A stretch of 41,312 bases of DNA from an uncultured Bacteroides sp. GTDB taxonomy: Bacteria > Bacteroidota > Bacteroidia > Bacteroidales > Bacteroidaceae. This document shows positions 7,567 to 14,906 of this stretch, piece after piece (position 1 is the stretch's first letter; every line of letters begins with the position of its first letter). The stretch covers positions 1 to 41,312 of the forward strand of contig CAMOWU010000019.1 in NCBI GenBank assembly GCA_946628545.1. The letters run 5' to 3'. The notes below the pieces were generated by a model, which did not search any database, was not told the origin of the DNA, and saw nothing but the letters and a program-made list of their open reading frames with translations. Both the position numbers and the translations under genes were made by a program.

Positions 7567-9132
7567 TTAAAGTTTTTCTATCCTACACTCATGCTGTTTG
7601 GTGTCGCGATGGTAAGTGATGCCAACGAGCAGCAGGTTGTCGGCATATTGTGTGACCTTGGCGGGGTATTGCTTGCGTTTGATCTGTGAGATGGCTGTTT
7701 CCACATCTTTGTTGTACTTCAATTCGATGATGATTGCCGGTGAATCAACATGCTTTCTTGGGATAAGCACCAAGTCTGCAAAGCCTTTTCCCGTTGCCAG
7801 CTCACGATGAATGATATAGTCGTTGGAAGCCGCGTAATAGGCGATGCTCAACACACAGGCCAGGGAGTTCTCATCATTGTAACTCAGGATACTGGTGTTG
7901 TCGTCATGGGTTGCTTCTACTCCTCGTGCTACAGCCTCCTCATCCCCATTGAGTGTGGCCTCTAAAAGCTGTTCAGATGCCTCTATAGCCGCCATCACAT
8001 GACTCCAATTGCAGACTTCAACAGCATTGACCATCTCGCCTGCCACCTCATGATTGGGTATGTAGCATTCATTCTTGCGCCAGTTGTAACTGAGGTAGCC
8101 CAGGTGGATGAGTACGGTGAACACGTCGTCCTTGCTACGGATGACCGACATGTCGTTCTGGAACTTAGTGGGGTTGACCTTGCATCGTCCGCCAGCCAGC
8201 ATTTTCACCACATCGTCTTTCAGTCCCTCATAGTTCATCTGGATATAATGCGCTACAGTATCGTAAGCAGCGGTGGTGGCCCAGAAACTGCGGCAGCGAT
8301 GAGCATCTATGGCCTGCATCACAGAGTTAGGGTTGAAGATTGACTGTTCGTCACCTATCTGATAACCGTCGTACCATTTTTCCAGTTCATCAAAGTCCAT
8401 TTGGTACTTGTCAGCCAAGACTTTTACCTCTTCTTTTTTGAAACCGAAGCATGAAGCCATTCTCCTCGGTTCCACCATCGAATACTCCTGGAAATTATTC
8501 AGGGCAGACTGGGTTTTGTATTTCTTAATCGGCAGGATGCCAGTCATATAGACTGCCGCGAAGACCCTGTATGCATCCATGCTCTTGAACATCTTGCGCA
8601 GCCACCCCACATAGAGGTCCATTTCTTCAGTCCCTGGCCTGTATTCACGGCAGATGGCATCCCATTCGTCGATGATGAAGATGAACTGTTTGTTTGTTGC
8701 TTCACTGACTCGGAGGAGATATTTCATCAAGTCATCCTCTTTTTCAGTTGGTATATCGGAATATGCCTTGCTGATATCCGCCAAGAGTTCGGCATCAATA
8801 ATGTCGGCAATGCCTTTGATCTTTTCCGACACAAAACGCGTCAGATCGAGATAGATGACTGGATAATGATTCAGATGCTGTTCGAAGGACGGGTCTCGGG
8901 CAATCAAAAGATCAGAGAATAAATCCCTTGAATCGCAGGATTGATCGTAGTAGGCACAAAGCATTTTCGCCGCCATTGACTTACCAAAACGGCGGGAGCG
9001 TGACACGCAACTAAAACTTCGTTCCGTACATAGTGTGCTGTTGACGATAGAAATCAACTCCGACTTGTCAACATATTCACTGTTTCTGGCTCTTTGAAAG
9101 CCGATGTTGCCAATATTGATGAATTGTCCCAT
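7567..9132 (-). CDS. AAA-ATPase-like / PD-(D/E)XK nuclease-like protein (PF09820-PF08011 type)
   Basis: This 521-residue protein belongs to a family very common in Bacteroidales and of unknown biological role. The N-terminal ATPase part has RRFGKSMAAKML at about residues 47-58 (degenerate Walker A) and FIFIIDEWDAICR near 150-162 (Walker B). The C-terminal part has a PD-(D/E)XK-like core, GFADLVLIPRK followed by IIIELKYNKD and then a QIKRKQYP-type helix. It lies between the WaaP-like kinase and PEP mutase on the same strand with short gaps, so it is probably co-transcribed, though these genes are mobile in many genomes and it may not belong functionally to the glycan cassette. Confidence 0.87.
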   Translation of the reverse strand: MGQFINIGNIGFQRARNSEYVDKSELISIVNSTLCTERSFSCVSRSRRFGKSMAAKMLCAYYDQSCDSRDLFSDLLIARDPSFEQHLNHYPVIYLDLTRFVSEKIKGIADIIDAELLADISKAYSDIPTEKEDDLMKYLLRVSEATNKQFIFIIDEWDAICREYRPGTEEMDLYVGWLRKMFKSMDAYRVFAAVYMTGILPIKKYKTQSALNNFQEYSMVEPRRMASCFGFKKEEVKVLADKYQMDFDELEKWYDGYQIGDEQSIFNPNSVMQAIDAHRCRSFWATTAAYDTVAHYIQMNYEGLKDDVVKMLAGGRCKVNPTKFQNDMSVIRSKDDVFTVLIHLGYLSYNWRKNECYIPNHEVAGEMVNAVEVCNWSHVMAAIEASEQLLEATLNGDEEAVARGVEATHDDNTSILSYNDENSLACVLSIAYYAASNDYIIHRELATGKGFADLVLIPRKHVDSPAIIIELKYNKDVETAISQIKRKQYPAKVTQYADNLLLVGITYHRDTKQHECRIEKL

Positions 9133-9166
9133 AAAGAAATAATGATATAGAGTCTATATGTGCGAA

Positions 9167-9913
9167 TCATTTACTGACCTTACGTTTGAACCGCAACAAA
9201 TGCTTCATTTTCCGTCGTTGTTCAAAGTGTTGGAGCAAAGTTTCCACTTCTTGGGTGGTCTCAGCGGAATTCCAACCTCTGATATCTGCATAGATGCTCA
9301 CAAGGTGATGAAGCAAGGGGCGGATATGTGTCAGCCGCATGAGATTGTGCAGACAATCTGAGCGCGAGGGTGGCGGTGTGACGAACCGTGACCTGTTGAT
9401 GTCGATGACTGCGAAGTGATAATGGTCGCCCCGTTTCTCGTATAGGAAATTGCTGAGGTTGGTGTCGCCGTGCATCACCCCTAAGTCGTGCAGGTGGGCG
9501 ATGAAAACCATTAGATCGTGTGCCAGTAGTCCGTTGTCGAAGTTCTGGTCGGTGCGAAGCACCCTGCAGTCAGGGTTCAAGTTCTCTGCCGACACGAAGT
9601 AGCCGTAGGTGAAGAGCAATCCGTTCTTTTCCTCTATATAGGCAATGGGTGTTGGTGTGTCGATGCCCATGCTGGTCAGTCGCAATCCATATTCGTATGC
9701 TCTCCGGGCCTTGGAAGGACGGTAGAAACTATAGGCAAACCGCTGGATGAAGTTGGGAAACTTATATCGTTTGACGATCAGCGGTGTGCCGTCGGGAGCC
9801 ACAAACCTTTTCACGACGTTGCGCTCTGCATAGAGCAGTTTGCCCTCAGTGTCAAAGACCGAAGGCAGACTGCCTATGAAAGTCGCAATATGTGAGTAAG
9901 ATTCATTGACCAT
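9167..9913 (-). CDS. Lipopolysaccharide kinase (Kdo/WaaP) family protein
   Basis: This 248-residue protein has an RIO/WaaP kinase-like core. It shows a candidate ATP lysine K48 (LIVKRYKFPN), the catalytic loop H148-G-D-T-N-L-S-N-F, and the metal-binding D171-I-N-R-S-R-F. WaaP and KdkA phosphorylate heptose or Kdo of the LPS core from the cytoplasmic side. Next to GT9 and LicD genes this supports an LPS-core setting. The acceptor is not known. The ATG at 9913 is formed by a unit of a 7-bp tandem repeat, so upstream out-of-frame ATGs lie every 7 bp. Confidence 0.82.
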   Translation of the reverse strand: MVNESYSHIATFIGSLPSVFDTEGKLLYAERNVVKRFVAPDGTPLIVKRYKFPNFIQRFAYSFYRPSKARRAYEYGLRLTSMGIDTPTPIAYIEEKNGLLFTYGYFVSAENLNPDCRVLRTDQNFDNGLLAHDLMVFIAHLHDLGVMHGDTNLSNFLYEKRGDHYHFAVIDINRSRFVTPPPSRSDCLHNLMRLTHIRPLLHHLVSIYADIRGWNSAETTQEVETLLQHFEQRRKMKHLLRFKRKVSK

Positions 9914-9959
9914 TGAACATTAACCATTGACCATTGAACATTGACCATTGAACATTGGC
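9904..9959. repeat. 7-bp tandem repeat (CATTGAM)x8 over the kinase start codon
   Basis: Eight 7-bp units (CATTGAC or CATTGAA, with CATTAAC and CATTGGC variants) run from 9904 to 9959. On the minus strand each unit carries an ATG. The start codon of the WaaP-like gene (9911-9913) is one of them. The period of 7 rotates through all reading frames, so copy-number change would alter the leader and its upstream ATGs. Confidence 0.85.
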
Positions 9960-10211
9960 TTCGCCTAAAATGCTCACGCTCGGCATAGCTCAAGCAAGCT
10001 TGGCTCTGCCCTCGCTCAATCGCATTTTTGACCATTGGCTTCGCCTTAAATGCTCATGCTCGGCATAGTTTAAGCAAGCTTAGCTCTGCCCTCGCTCAAT
10101 CGCATTTTTGAACATTGGCTTCGCCTAAAATGCTCATGCTCGGCATAGATCAAGCAAGCTTGGCTCTGCCCTCGCTCAATCGCATTTTTGACCATTGGCT
10201 TCGTCTAAATG
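9951..10211. repeat. 80-bp tandem repeat, three copies plus a partial fourth
   Basis: Copies start at 9951, 10031 and 10111 with exactly 80-bp spacing. A partial copy starts at 10191. They differ at only a few bases. Each contains CATTGGCTTCGCCT, GCTCGGCATAG, CAAGCAAGCTTGGCTCTGCC and CGCTCAATCGCATTTTTGA. The CTCGGCATAG...AAGCTTGGCTCTGCC part can fold imperfectly on itself. No reading frame is conserved. It fills the gap between the glnS stop (10237) and the kinase gene. Confidence 0.95.
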
Positions 10212-10236
10212 TTTTTTTGGGGCCTCATTGACAAGC

Positions 10237-11940
10237 TTATTTCCCAGACTGCTTGGCCCAGTTGTCTTTCAGACCGACGGTGCGGTTGAAGATGAGGTGT
10301 TCGGGTGTGGAGTCCTTGTCGGGAGTGAAGTAGCCGATACGCTGGAACTGCAGGTAGTCCAGTGGCTTGAATTCCAGCAGGTACTTCTCCACATAGCAGT
10401 TGGTGCGGACCTCGAGTGAGTCGGGGTTGAGCAGTTCGCGGAAGTCGCGCTCGTCGGCTGAAGGATTCTCCACCATGAACAGTCGGTCGTAGAGGCGTAC
10501 TTCTGCTGGCAGGCAGTGCTTGCAGCTCACCCAATGGAGTGTGGCTTTTACCTTGCGGTTGGCATCAGGCATTCCGCTCTTGGTCTGTGGGTCGTACTCG
10601 CAGTAGATTTCCTCTATTTCGCCGGCATCGTTCTTCTTCAGGCCTGTGCACTTCACGATGTAGGCGTTCTTCAGGCGCACCTCGCGTCCCACGCTCAAGC
10701 GGAAGAACTTCTTCGGAGCGTCCTCCATGAAGTCCTCGCGCTCAATCCAAAGTTCACGGCTGAACTCGATGTTGTGCTTCTTGCTCTCTGGATCCTCTGG
10801 GTTGTCGATGGCTTCCATCTCCTCCACCTGGTCTTCTGGATAGTTGGTGATGATGAGTTTGAGAGGGTTGAGGACTGCGCTCACACGGGTGGCACGTGCG
10901 TTGAGGTCTTCGCGCACTGCCGACTCGAGAAGAGCCACATCGTTGAGTGCCTCATACTTGGTGTATCCTATCTTGTTGATGAATCCGCGGATGCCCTCAG
11001 GGCTGTAGCCGCGACGGCGGAAACCGCAGATGGTCGGCATACGTGGGTCGTCCCAACCATTCACCAGTCCCTCCTTCACCAAAGCGAGCAACTTGCGCTT
11101 GCTCATCACGGTATAAGTGAGGTTGAGTCGGTTGAATTCAATCTGGCGTGGACGGTTGTCATTGAGATCCTGTCCGTCCTTGAGCAGGTCGATGAAGTAG
11201 TTGTAGAGTGGGCGGTGCACCTCGAACTCAAGTGTGCAGATGGAGTGGGTCACCCCCTCGAAGTAGTCGCTTTCTCCATGAGCGAAGTCATACATAGGAT
11301 AGGCGTTCCAGGCATTGCCTGTGCGGTGGTGAGGCGTTTTGATGATTCGGTAGATGATGGGGTCGCGGAAGTGCATGTTGGGGTTGGCCATGTCGATCTT
11401 GGCGCGAAGCACCATGCTGCCTTCCTCAAACTCACCCTTGTTCATACGCTCGAAGAGGTCGAGGCTTTCCTCGATGGGGCGGTTGCGGTAAGGACTTTCC
11501 GTACCAGGAGTGGTAGGGGTGCCTTTCTGCTGGGCGATGACCTCACCCGACTGTTCGTCGATATAGGCGTGGCCAGTCTTGATCAGGCGCACTGCAAAGT
11601 CCCAAAGCTGCTGGAAGTAGTCGGAGGCATAGTAGATGTTGCCCCACTGGAATCCAAGCCACTGGATATCTTCCTTGATGGCATCGACGTATTCCGTGTC
11701 CTCACGTGAGGGATTGGTGTCGTCGAAACGGAGGTTGCAAACGCCACCATAGCGCTGTGCGATGCCGAAGTCCATGCAGATGGCCTTGGCATGACCGATG
11801 TGCAGGTAGCCGTTAGGCTCAGGCGGGAATCGGGTCTGAATCCGACCGCCGTTCTTGCCTTCTGCGAGGTCTTTCTCCACTGCTTCTTCCACGAAGTTGA
11901 GCGATTTCTTCTCTGTTATTTCTGTCGTTTCTTCTTTCAT
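10237..11940 (-). CDS. glnS: Glutamine--tRNA ligase
   Basis: This 567-residue class I aminoacyl-tRNA synthetase has the HIGH motif as PPEPNGYLHIGHAKA (H47-I-G-H50) and a KMSKS-equivalent VMSKRK in the catalytic domain. The two-part beta-barrel anticodon-binding domain fills the last 200 residues. The length matches bacterial GlnRS (about 555). It charges tRNA-Gln directly, so this organism need not rely on the Glu-tRNA amidotransferase route for Gln. It lies 90 bp after nhaA on the same strand. The N-terminal 30 residues are charged and poorly conserved in appearance; the start at 11940 is the first ATG after a stop-rich stretch. Confidence 0.97.
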   Translation of the reverse strand: MKEETTEITEKKSLNFVEEAVEKDLAEGKNGGRIQTRFPPEPNGYLHIGHAKAICMDFGIAQRYGGVCNLRFDDTNPSREDTEYVDAIKEDIQWLGFQWGNIYYASDYFQQLWDFAVRLIKTGHAYIDEQSGEVIAQQKGTPTTPGTESPYRNRPIEESLDLFERMNKGEFEEGSMVLRAKIDMANPNMHFRDPIIYRIIKTPHHRTGNAWNAYPMYDFAHGESDYFEGVTHSICTLEFEVHRPLYNYFIDLLKDGQDLNDNRPRQIEFNRLNLTYTVMSKRKLLALVKEGLVNGWDDPRMPTICGFRRRGYSPEGIRGFINKIGYTKYEALNDVALLESAVREDLNARATRVSAVLNPLKLIITNYPEDQVEEMEAIDNPEDPESKKHNIEFSRELWIEREDFMEDAPKKFFRLSVGREVRLKNAYIVKCTGLKKNDAGEIEEIYCEYDPQTKSGMPDANRKVKATLHWVSCKHCLPAEVRLYDRLFMVENPSADERDFRELLNPDSLEVRTNCYVEKYLLEFKPLDYLQFQRIGYFTPDKDSTPEHLIFNRTVGLKDNWAKQSGK

Positions 11941-12030
11941 TGTTGATATGATTTTTGTTTATTCGTTATATCGGGATTACGTTATGTCGAGATAGGTTAT
12001 TTCGGGATTTTGATGATTTTGGGGAGCTTG

Positions 12031-13476
12031 TCATTTTCGGCTGTCTATCTTATGGCATACATTGATGAGTATGCTTCCGAGTATGCCAGCGCAAAGCGAA
12101 CCAAGCAAGACGGATATCTTTCCCATGTTGCGCAGGTGTTGGCACACCTCAGGACTGTTCTCACCGAAAGAGAGGGTATCGACGAAGATAGACATCGTGA
12201 AGCCTATACCTCCGAGGCATGCCACAGCGAAGAGCATCTTCCATGTGGCATTGGAGGGCATGGCACCCACTTTGGCCTTGATGGCAATGAATGATGCGAG
12301 GGTGATGCCAATAGGTTTGCCCAGCAACAGACCGAAGAACACGCCCATGCCAACGCTTCCGAGTTCGGCGCTGTACTGGAAGATGTTGAAATAGGAGATG
12401 TCGGGAATCTCCACTCCTGCATTGGCCAGTGCGAAGATGGGCATGATGAGGTAGTTGATATAAGGGTTGAGTGCGTGCTCCAGACGGTAGCTCATACCAA
12501 TACTGCCTTTCGACACCACGCTGAGTCGTCGCAGGCAGTGACGCTGTGGGCCATTGGGGAAGGGCTCATTCTCCTCTTCGTCTCCCTCTTTGGTCAGACC
12601 GTCGAGTTTGGCGATACGGTTCTGGTACTGTTTGCGCTTGCGGTCGAAATAGGCGCGGTTGTAGCGGGGGTCCATGGGGATGAGCATGGCCATCACCACA
12701 CCCGACATGGTGGAATGCACACCGCTGTAGTAGAAGAGGATCCAGATGACGATGGCTGGTACGAGGTAGCACAGCATGCGTTTTTCACCCAGTCGGTTCT
12801 GGGCGTAAACCAGTATCAACAGCATCAGCGCTATGCCAAGCAGGGGCAGATTGATGTCGCCACCATAGAAGATGGCTACCACTAGGATGGCTCCGAGGTC
12901 GTCGGCAATGGCCAGGGCGGTAAGGAAGATTTTCAGCGACACTGGTACTCTGTCGCCGAGAATCGACATGATGCCGATGGCGAAAGCAATATCGGTGGCG
13001 GTGGGAATACCCCATCCAGAAGCAGCTTCTGTGCCGTTGTTGAAGAGTGTATAGAACAATGCGGGCACAGCCATACCTCCTGCGGCTGCGATGACGGGCA
13101 GGATCGCTTTCTTGAACGATGAGAGTTCACCGCATACGATCTCGCGCTTGATCTCCAGTCCTACGGTGAAGAAGAAGATGACCATCAGGATGTCGTTGAT
13201 GAACTTCTCCACATTCATGTTCTTGGGGAAGAAGAAGGAGATGTCGCTCACTCCCGTTTCGGGGTTTACCGGACTTTTGACGTGTATGGAGATGTCGGTT
13301 TCAAGAAAACTCTTGTATAGTTCCTTGGTAAATGGAAGGTTGGCTAACAGCATGGCGATGATGACGCACACGATGAGTGTGACGCCAGGAGCCCAGGGTT
13401 GGTCGATGAAATGCCGACGCTGGATGTCGAACGATTTCAGACCCTTGTTCCATGTGTAGATGGGAATGAGGCGCAT
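12031..13476 (-). CDS. nhaA: Na+/H+ antiporter NhaA
   Basis: This 481-residue inner-membrane antiporter has about 11-12 hydrophobic segments. The key residues are present: D162 in TATDIAFAIG and the D192-D193 pair in AIADDLGAIL, the equivalents of the Na+/H+-binding aspartates. The protein is longer than E. coli NhaA (388) because of a periplasmic/N-terminal extension and a charged cytoplasmic loop of about 50 residues (FDRKRKQYQNRIAK onward), as is common in Bacteroidota. It fits a cell with a sodium-pumping decarboxylase elsewhere in the window. It has its own promoter-like site at 13539-13565. Confidence 0.95.
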   Translation of the reverse strand: MRLIPIYTWNKGLKSFDIQRRHFIDQPWAPGVTLIVCVIIAMLLANLPFTKELYKSFLETDISIHVKSPVNPETGVSDISFFFPKNMNVEKFINDILMVIFFFTVGLEIKREIVCGELSSFKKAILPVIAAAGGMAVPALFYTLFNNGTEAASGWGIPTATDIAFAIGIMSILGDRVPVSLKIFLTALAIADDLGAILVVAIFYGGDINLPLLGIALMLLILVYAQNRLGEKRMLCYLVPAIVIWILFYYSGVHSTMSGVVMAMLIPMDPRYNRAYFDRKRKQYQNRIAKLDGLTKEGDEEENEPFPNGPQRHCLRRLSVVSKGSIGMSYRLEHALNPYINYLIMPIFALANAGVEIPDISYFNIFQYSAELGSVGMGVFFGLLLGKPIGITLASFIAIKAKVGAMPSNATWKMLFAVACLGGIGFTMSIFVDTLSFGENSPEVCQHLRNMGKISVLLGSLCAGILGSILINVCHKIDSRK

Positions 13477-13538
13477 GATAAGTTGTTTGTGTATGATTCT
13501 TTATTGGTTACCGGTTTTCCGGATTCTTCTTTAAACTG

Positions 13539-13565
13539 CAAAATTACACAAAAATATCCAAACAA
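13539..13565 (-). promoter_or_regulatory. Candidate promoter for nhaA
   Basis: On the minus strand TAATTTTG (13546-13539) matches the Bacteroidota -7 consensus TAnnTTTG. A TTG lies 16 bp upstream (13565-13563), slightly closer than usual. It is about 60 bp before the nhaA ATG. Confidence 0.55.
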
Positions 13566-13717
13566 TCCCTTTGTTTCCCCAATTTTTGCTGTGCATGGAC
13601 ATTTTACTCGTCATACATAGCATTGACTATACTCCTGATGCTACATCAGAAACATGCAAAAATGGAATTCCTGCAATTTAGAAAGGTATATATGACAAAG
13701 ATGTGAGGAGATTGGTG

Positions 13718-13725
13718 TAACTTTG
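13718..13725 (+). promoter_or_regulatory. Candidate -7 box for the nucleoside hydrolase gene
   Basis: TAACTTTG at 13718-13725 matches TAnnTTTG exactly and lies 30 bp before the ATG at 13756. No clear -33 TTG is seen at the expected distance. A small hairpin (CTGATG-cta-CATCAG, 13635-13649) lies in the same divergent gap. Confidence 0.6.
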
Positions 13726-13755
13726 CATAGCTGAAAGGAAATATGAATAATTGAC

Positions 13756-14832
13756 ATGAGAATAATGAAATCTTACTATTGGATGGCCGCACTCATCCTA
13801 CTTGTTTGCGCAATCATTCTGTTCAAGTATTGCTCAGATGGAGATTCTTCTTCTGATGCACAGCAACCAACCGCTTACAATGGTGTTCCGTTGGTGATCC
13901 TCGACACAGACATAGGTTCTTCCACCGATGACCTTTTCTCTCTCGAGATGCTCTACCATTATGAACGACAAGGACTGTGCAAGTTGCTGGGTGTGGTAGT
14001 GGACCGCGAGGGAGAAGACTGTGCAGCGGTGGCCGACGTGATGAACACCTATTTTGGTCGCGGAGACCTGCCTATCGGTCTGGTCAAGCATGGTATTGAA
14101 GCCCCCAAAGTATGGATTGACTATAAGTCTTTGCCCAGCATCAAGAACGCTGATGGCACACTCATGTTCAAGACGAGCGTCAGTGACTATTCCACCTTGC
14201 CCGATGGTTGGAAACTTTACCGCAAGTTGTTGGCAGAACAACCCGACAAGTCGGTCACTATCGCCAGCGTTGGTTTCGTCACTTCACTGTCGCAGCTGTT
14301 GGAGTCGGAACCCGATGAATATTCATCCCTCAACGGTGTGGAACTGGTGCGTCAGAAGGTGAAGAACTGCTATATCATGGGTGGTGTGTTTGGCGATGCT
14401 GTGGAGTCCGACTACAATTTCGCCCAGGGCATCAAATTCTCACTTACTTTCTTCGAACTCTGGCCCGAAGATGTGGATCTCATCTTCTCTCCCGGTGGTG
14501 TGGGTGATTTGGTGGAATATGTCCCTGAACAAGTCATAGAAGACATCTCGTGGACGGATGCTCATCCCATCAAGCAAGTGTATATGCGGTTCAATTGCAG
14601 GACTGGGCAGAAGATGTGGGATCCCATGGCAATCATCCAAGCTGTTGAGGGTGATTCCTATTTTGCATTGTCTCCGAGAGGAAATGTGTCGATTGACGTC
14701 AACGCAGATGTTTTCTTCTCGTTCAATCCCTCTGGCAACTGCCGTTATCAACTGCCTGGCAACGCCCTGTGGGCAGATGTGATGCTGCAGAAAATAAGGG
14801 ACATCAACAAGGAAAATGTGAACACTCATTGA
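13756..14832 (+). CDS. Membrane-anchored nucleoside hydrolase-like protein (IunH family)
   Basis: This 358-residue protein has one N-terminal hydrophobic segment (about residues 8-25), probably a signal anchor; neither nearby cysteine fits a clean lipobox. The nucleoside hydrolase metal site is seen at D50-T-D-I-G-S-S-T-D-D59, the variant of DTDxGxDD found in secreted Bacteroidota members. A later GGVFGD (cf. GGxxxxxGN) and FSPGGVGD also fit. The family splits N-ribosides to base and ribose. Here it would act in the periplasm, perhaps in nucleoside scavenging. An in-frame ATG three codons later is a possible start. Confidence 0.8.
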   Translation: MRIMKSYYWMAALILLVCAIILFKYCSDGDSSSDAQQPTAYNGVPLVILDTDIGSSTDDLFSLEMLYHYERQGLCKLLGVVVDREGEDCAAVADVMNTYFGRGDLPIGLVKHGIEAPKVWIDYKSLPSIKNADGTLMFKTSVSDYSTLPDGWKLYRKLLAEQPDKSVTIASVGFVTSLSQLLESEPDEYSSLNGVELVRQKVKNCYIMGGVFGDAVESDYNFAQGIKFSLTFFELWPEDVDLIFSPGGVGDLVEYVPEQVIEDISWTDAHPIKQVYMRFNCRTGQKMWDPMAIIQAVEGDSYFALSPRGNVSIDVNADVFFSFNPSGNCRYQLPGNALWADVMLQKIRDINKENVNTH

Positions 14833-14857
14833 TCCTTCGATGAAAGTAGAATCTAAG

Positions 14858-14885
14858 TTTGGGTTTCTTTTTTCGTCTATATTTG
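14858..14885 (+). promoter_or_regulatory. Candidate promoter for the S9 peptidase gene
   Basis: TATATTTG at 14878-14885 fits TAnnTTTG, with TTTG at 14858-14861 as a possible -33 element (16-bp spacer). It lies 21 bp before the ATG at 14907. Confidence 0.5.
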
Positions 14886-14906
14886 CAAACAAATTGATTT
14901 TATGAT

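Noticed and set aside
9951-10211. 80-bp repeats as a CRISPR array
   Set aside because: The repeats abut without unique spacers and are far longer than CRISPR repeats. No cas genes are present.
10516-11709. A 397-codon plus-strand frame opposite glnS
   Set aside because: It is antisense to an intact, clearly conserved glnS and shows no domain of its own. The frame is open because of codon bias on the other strand. The same applies to the 339-codon frame opposite mmdA and the 291-codon frame opposite mutS2.
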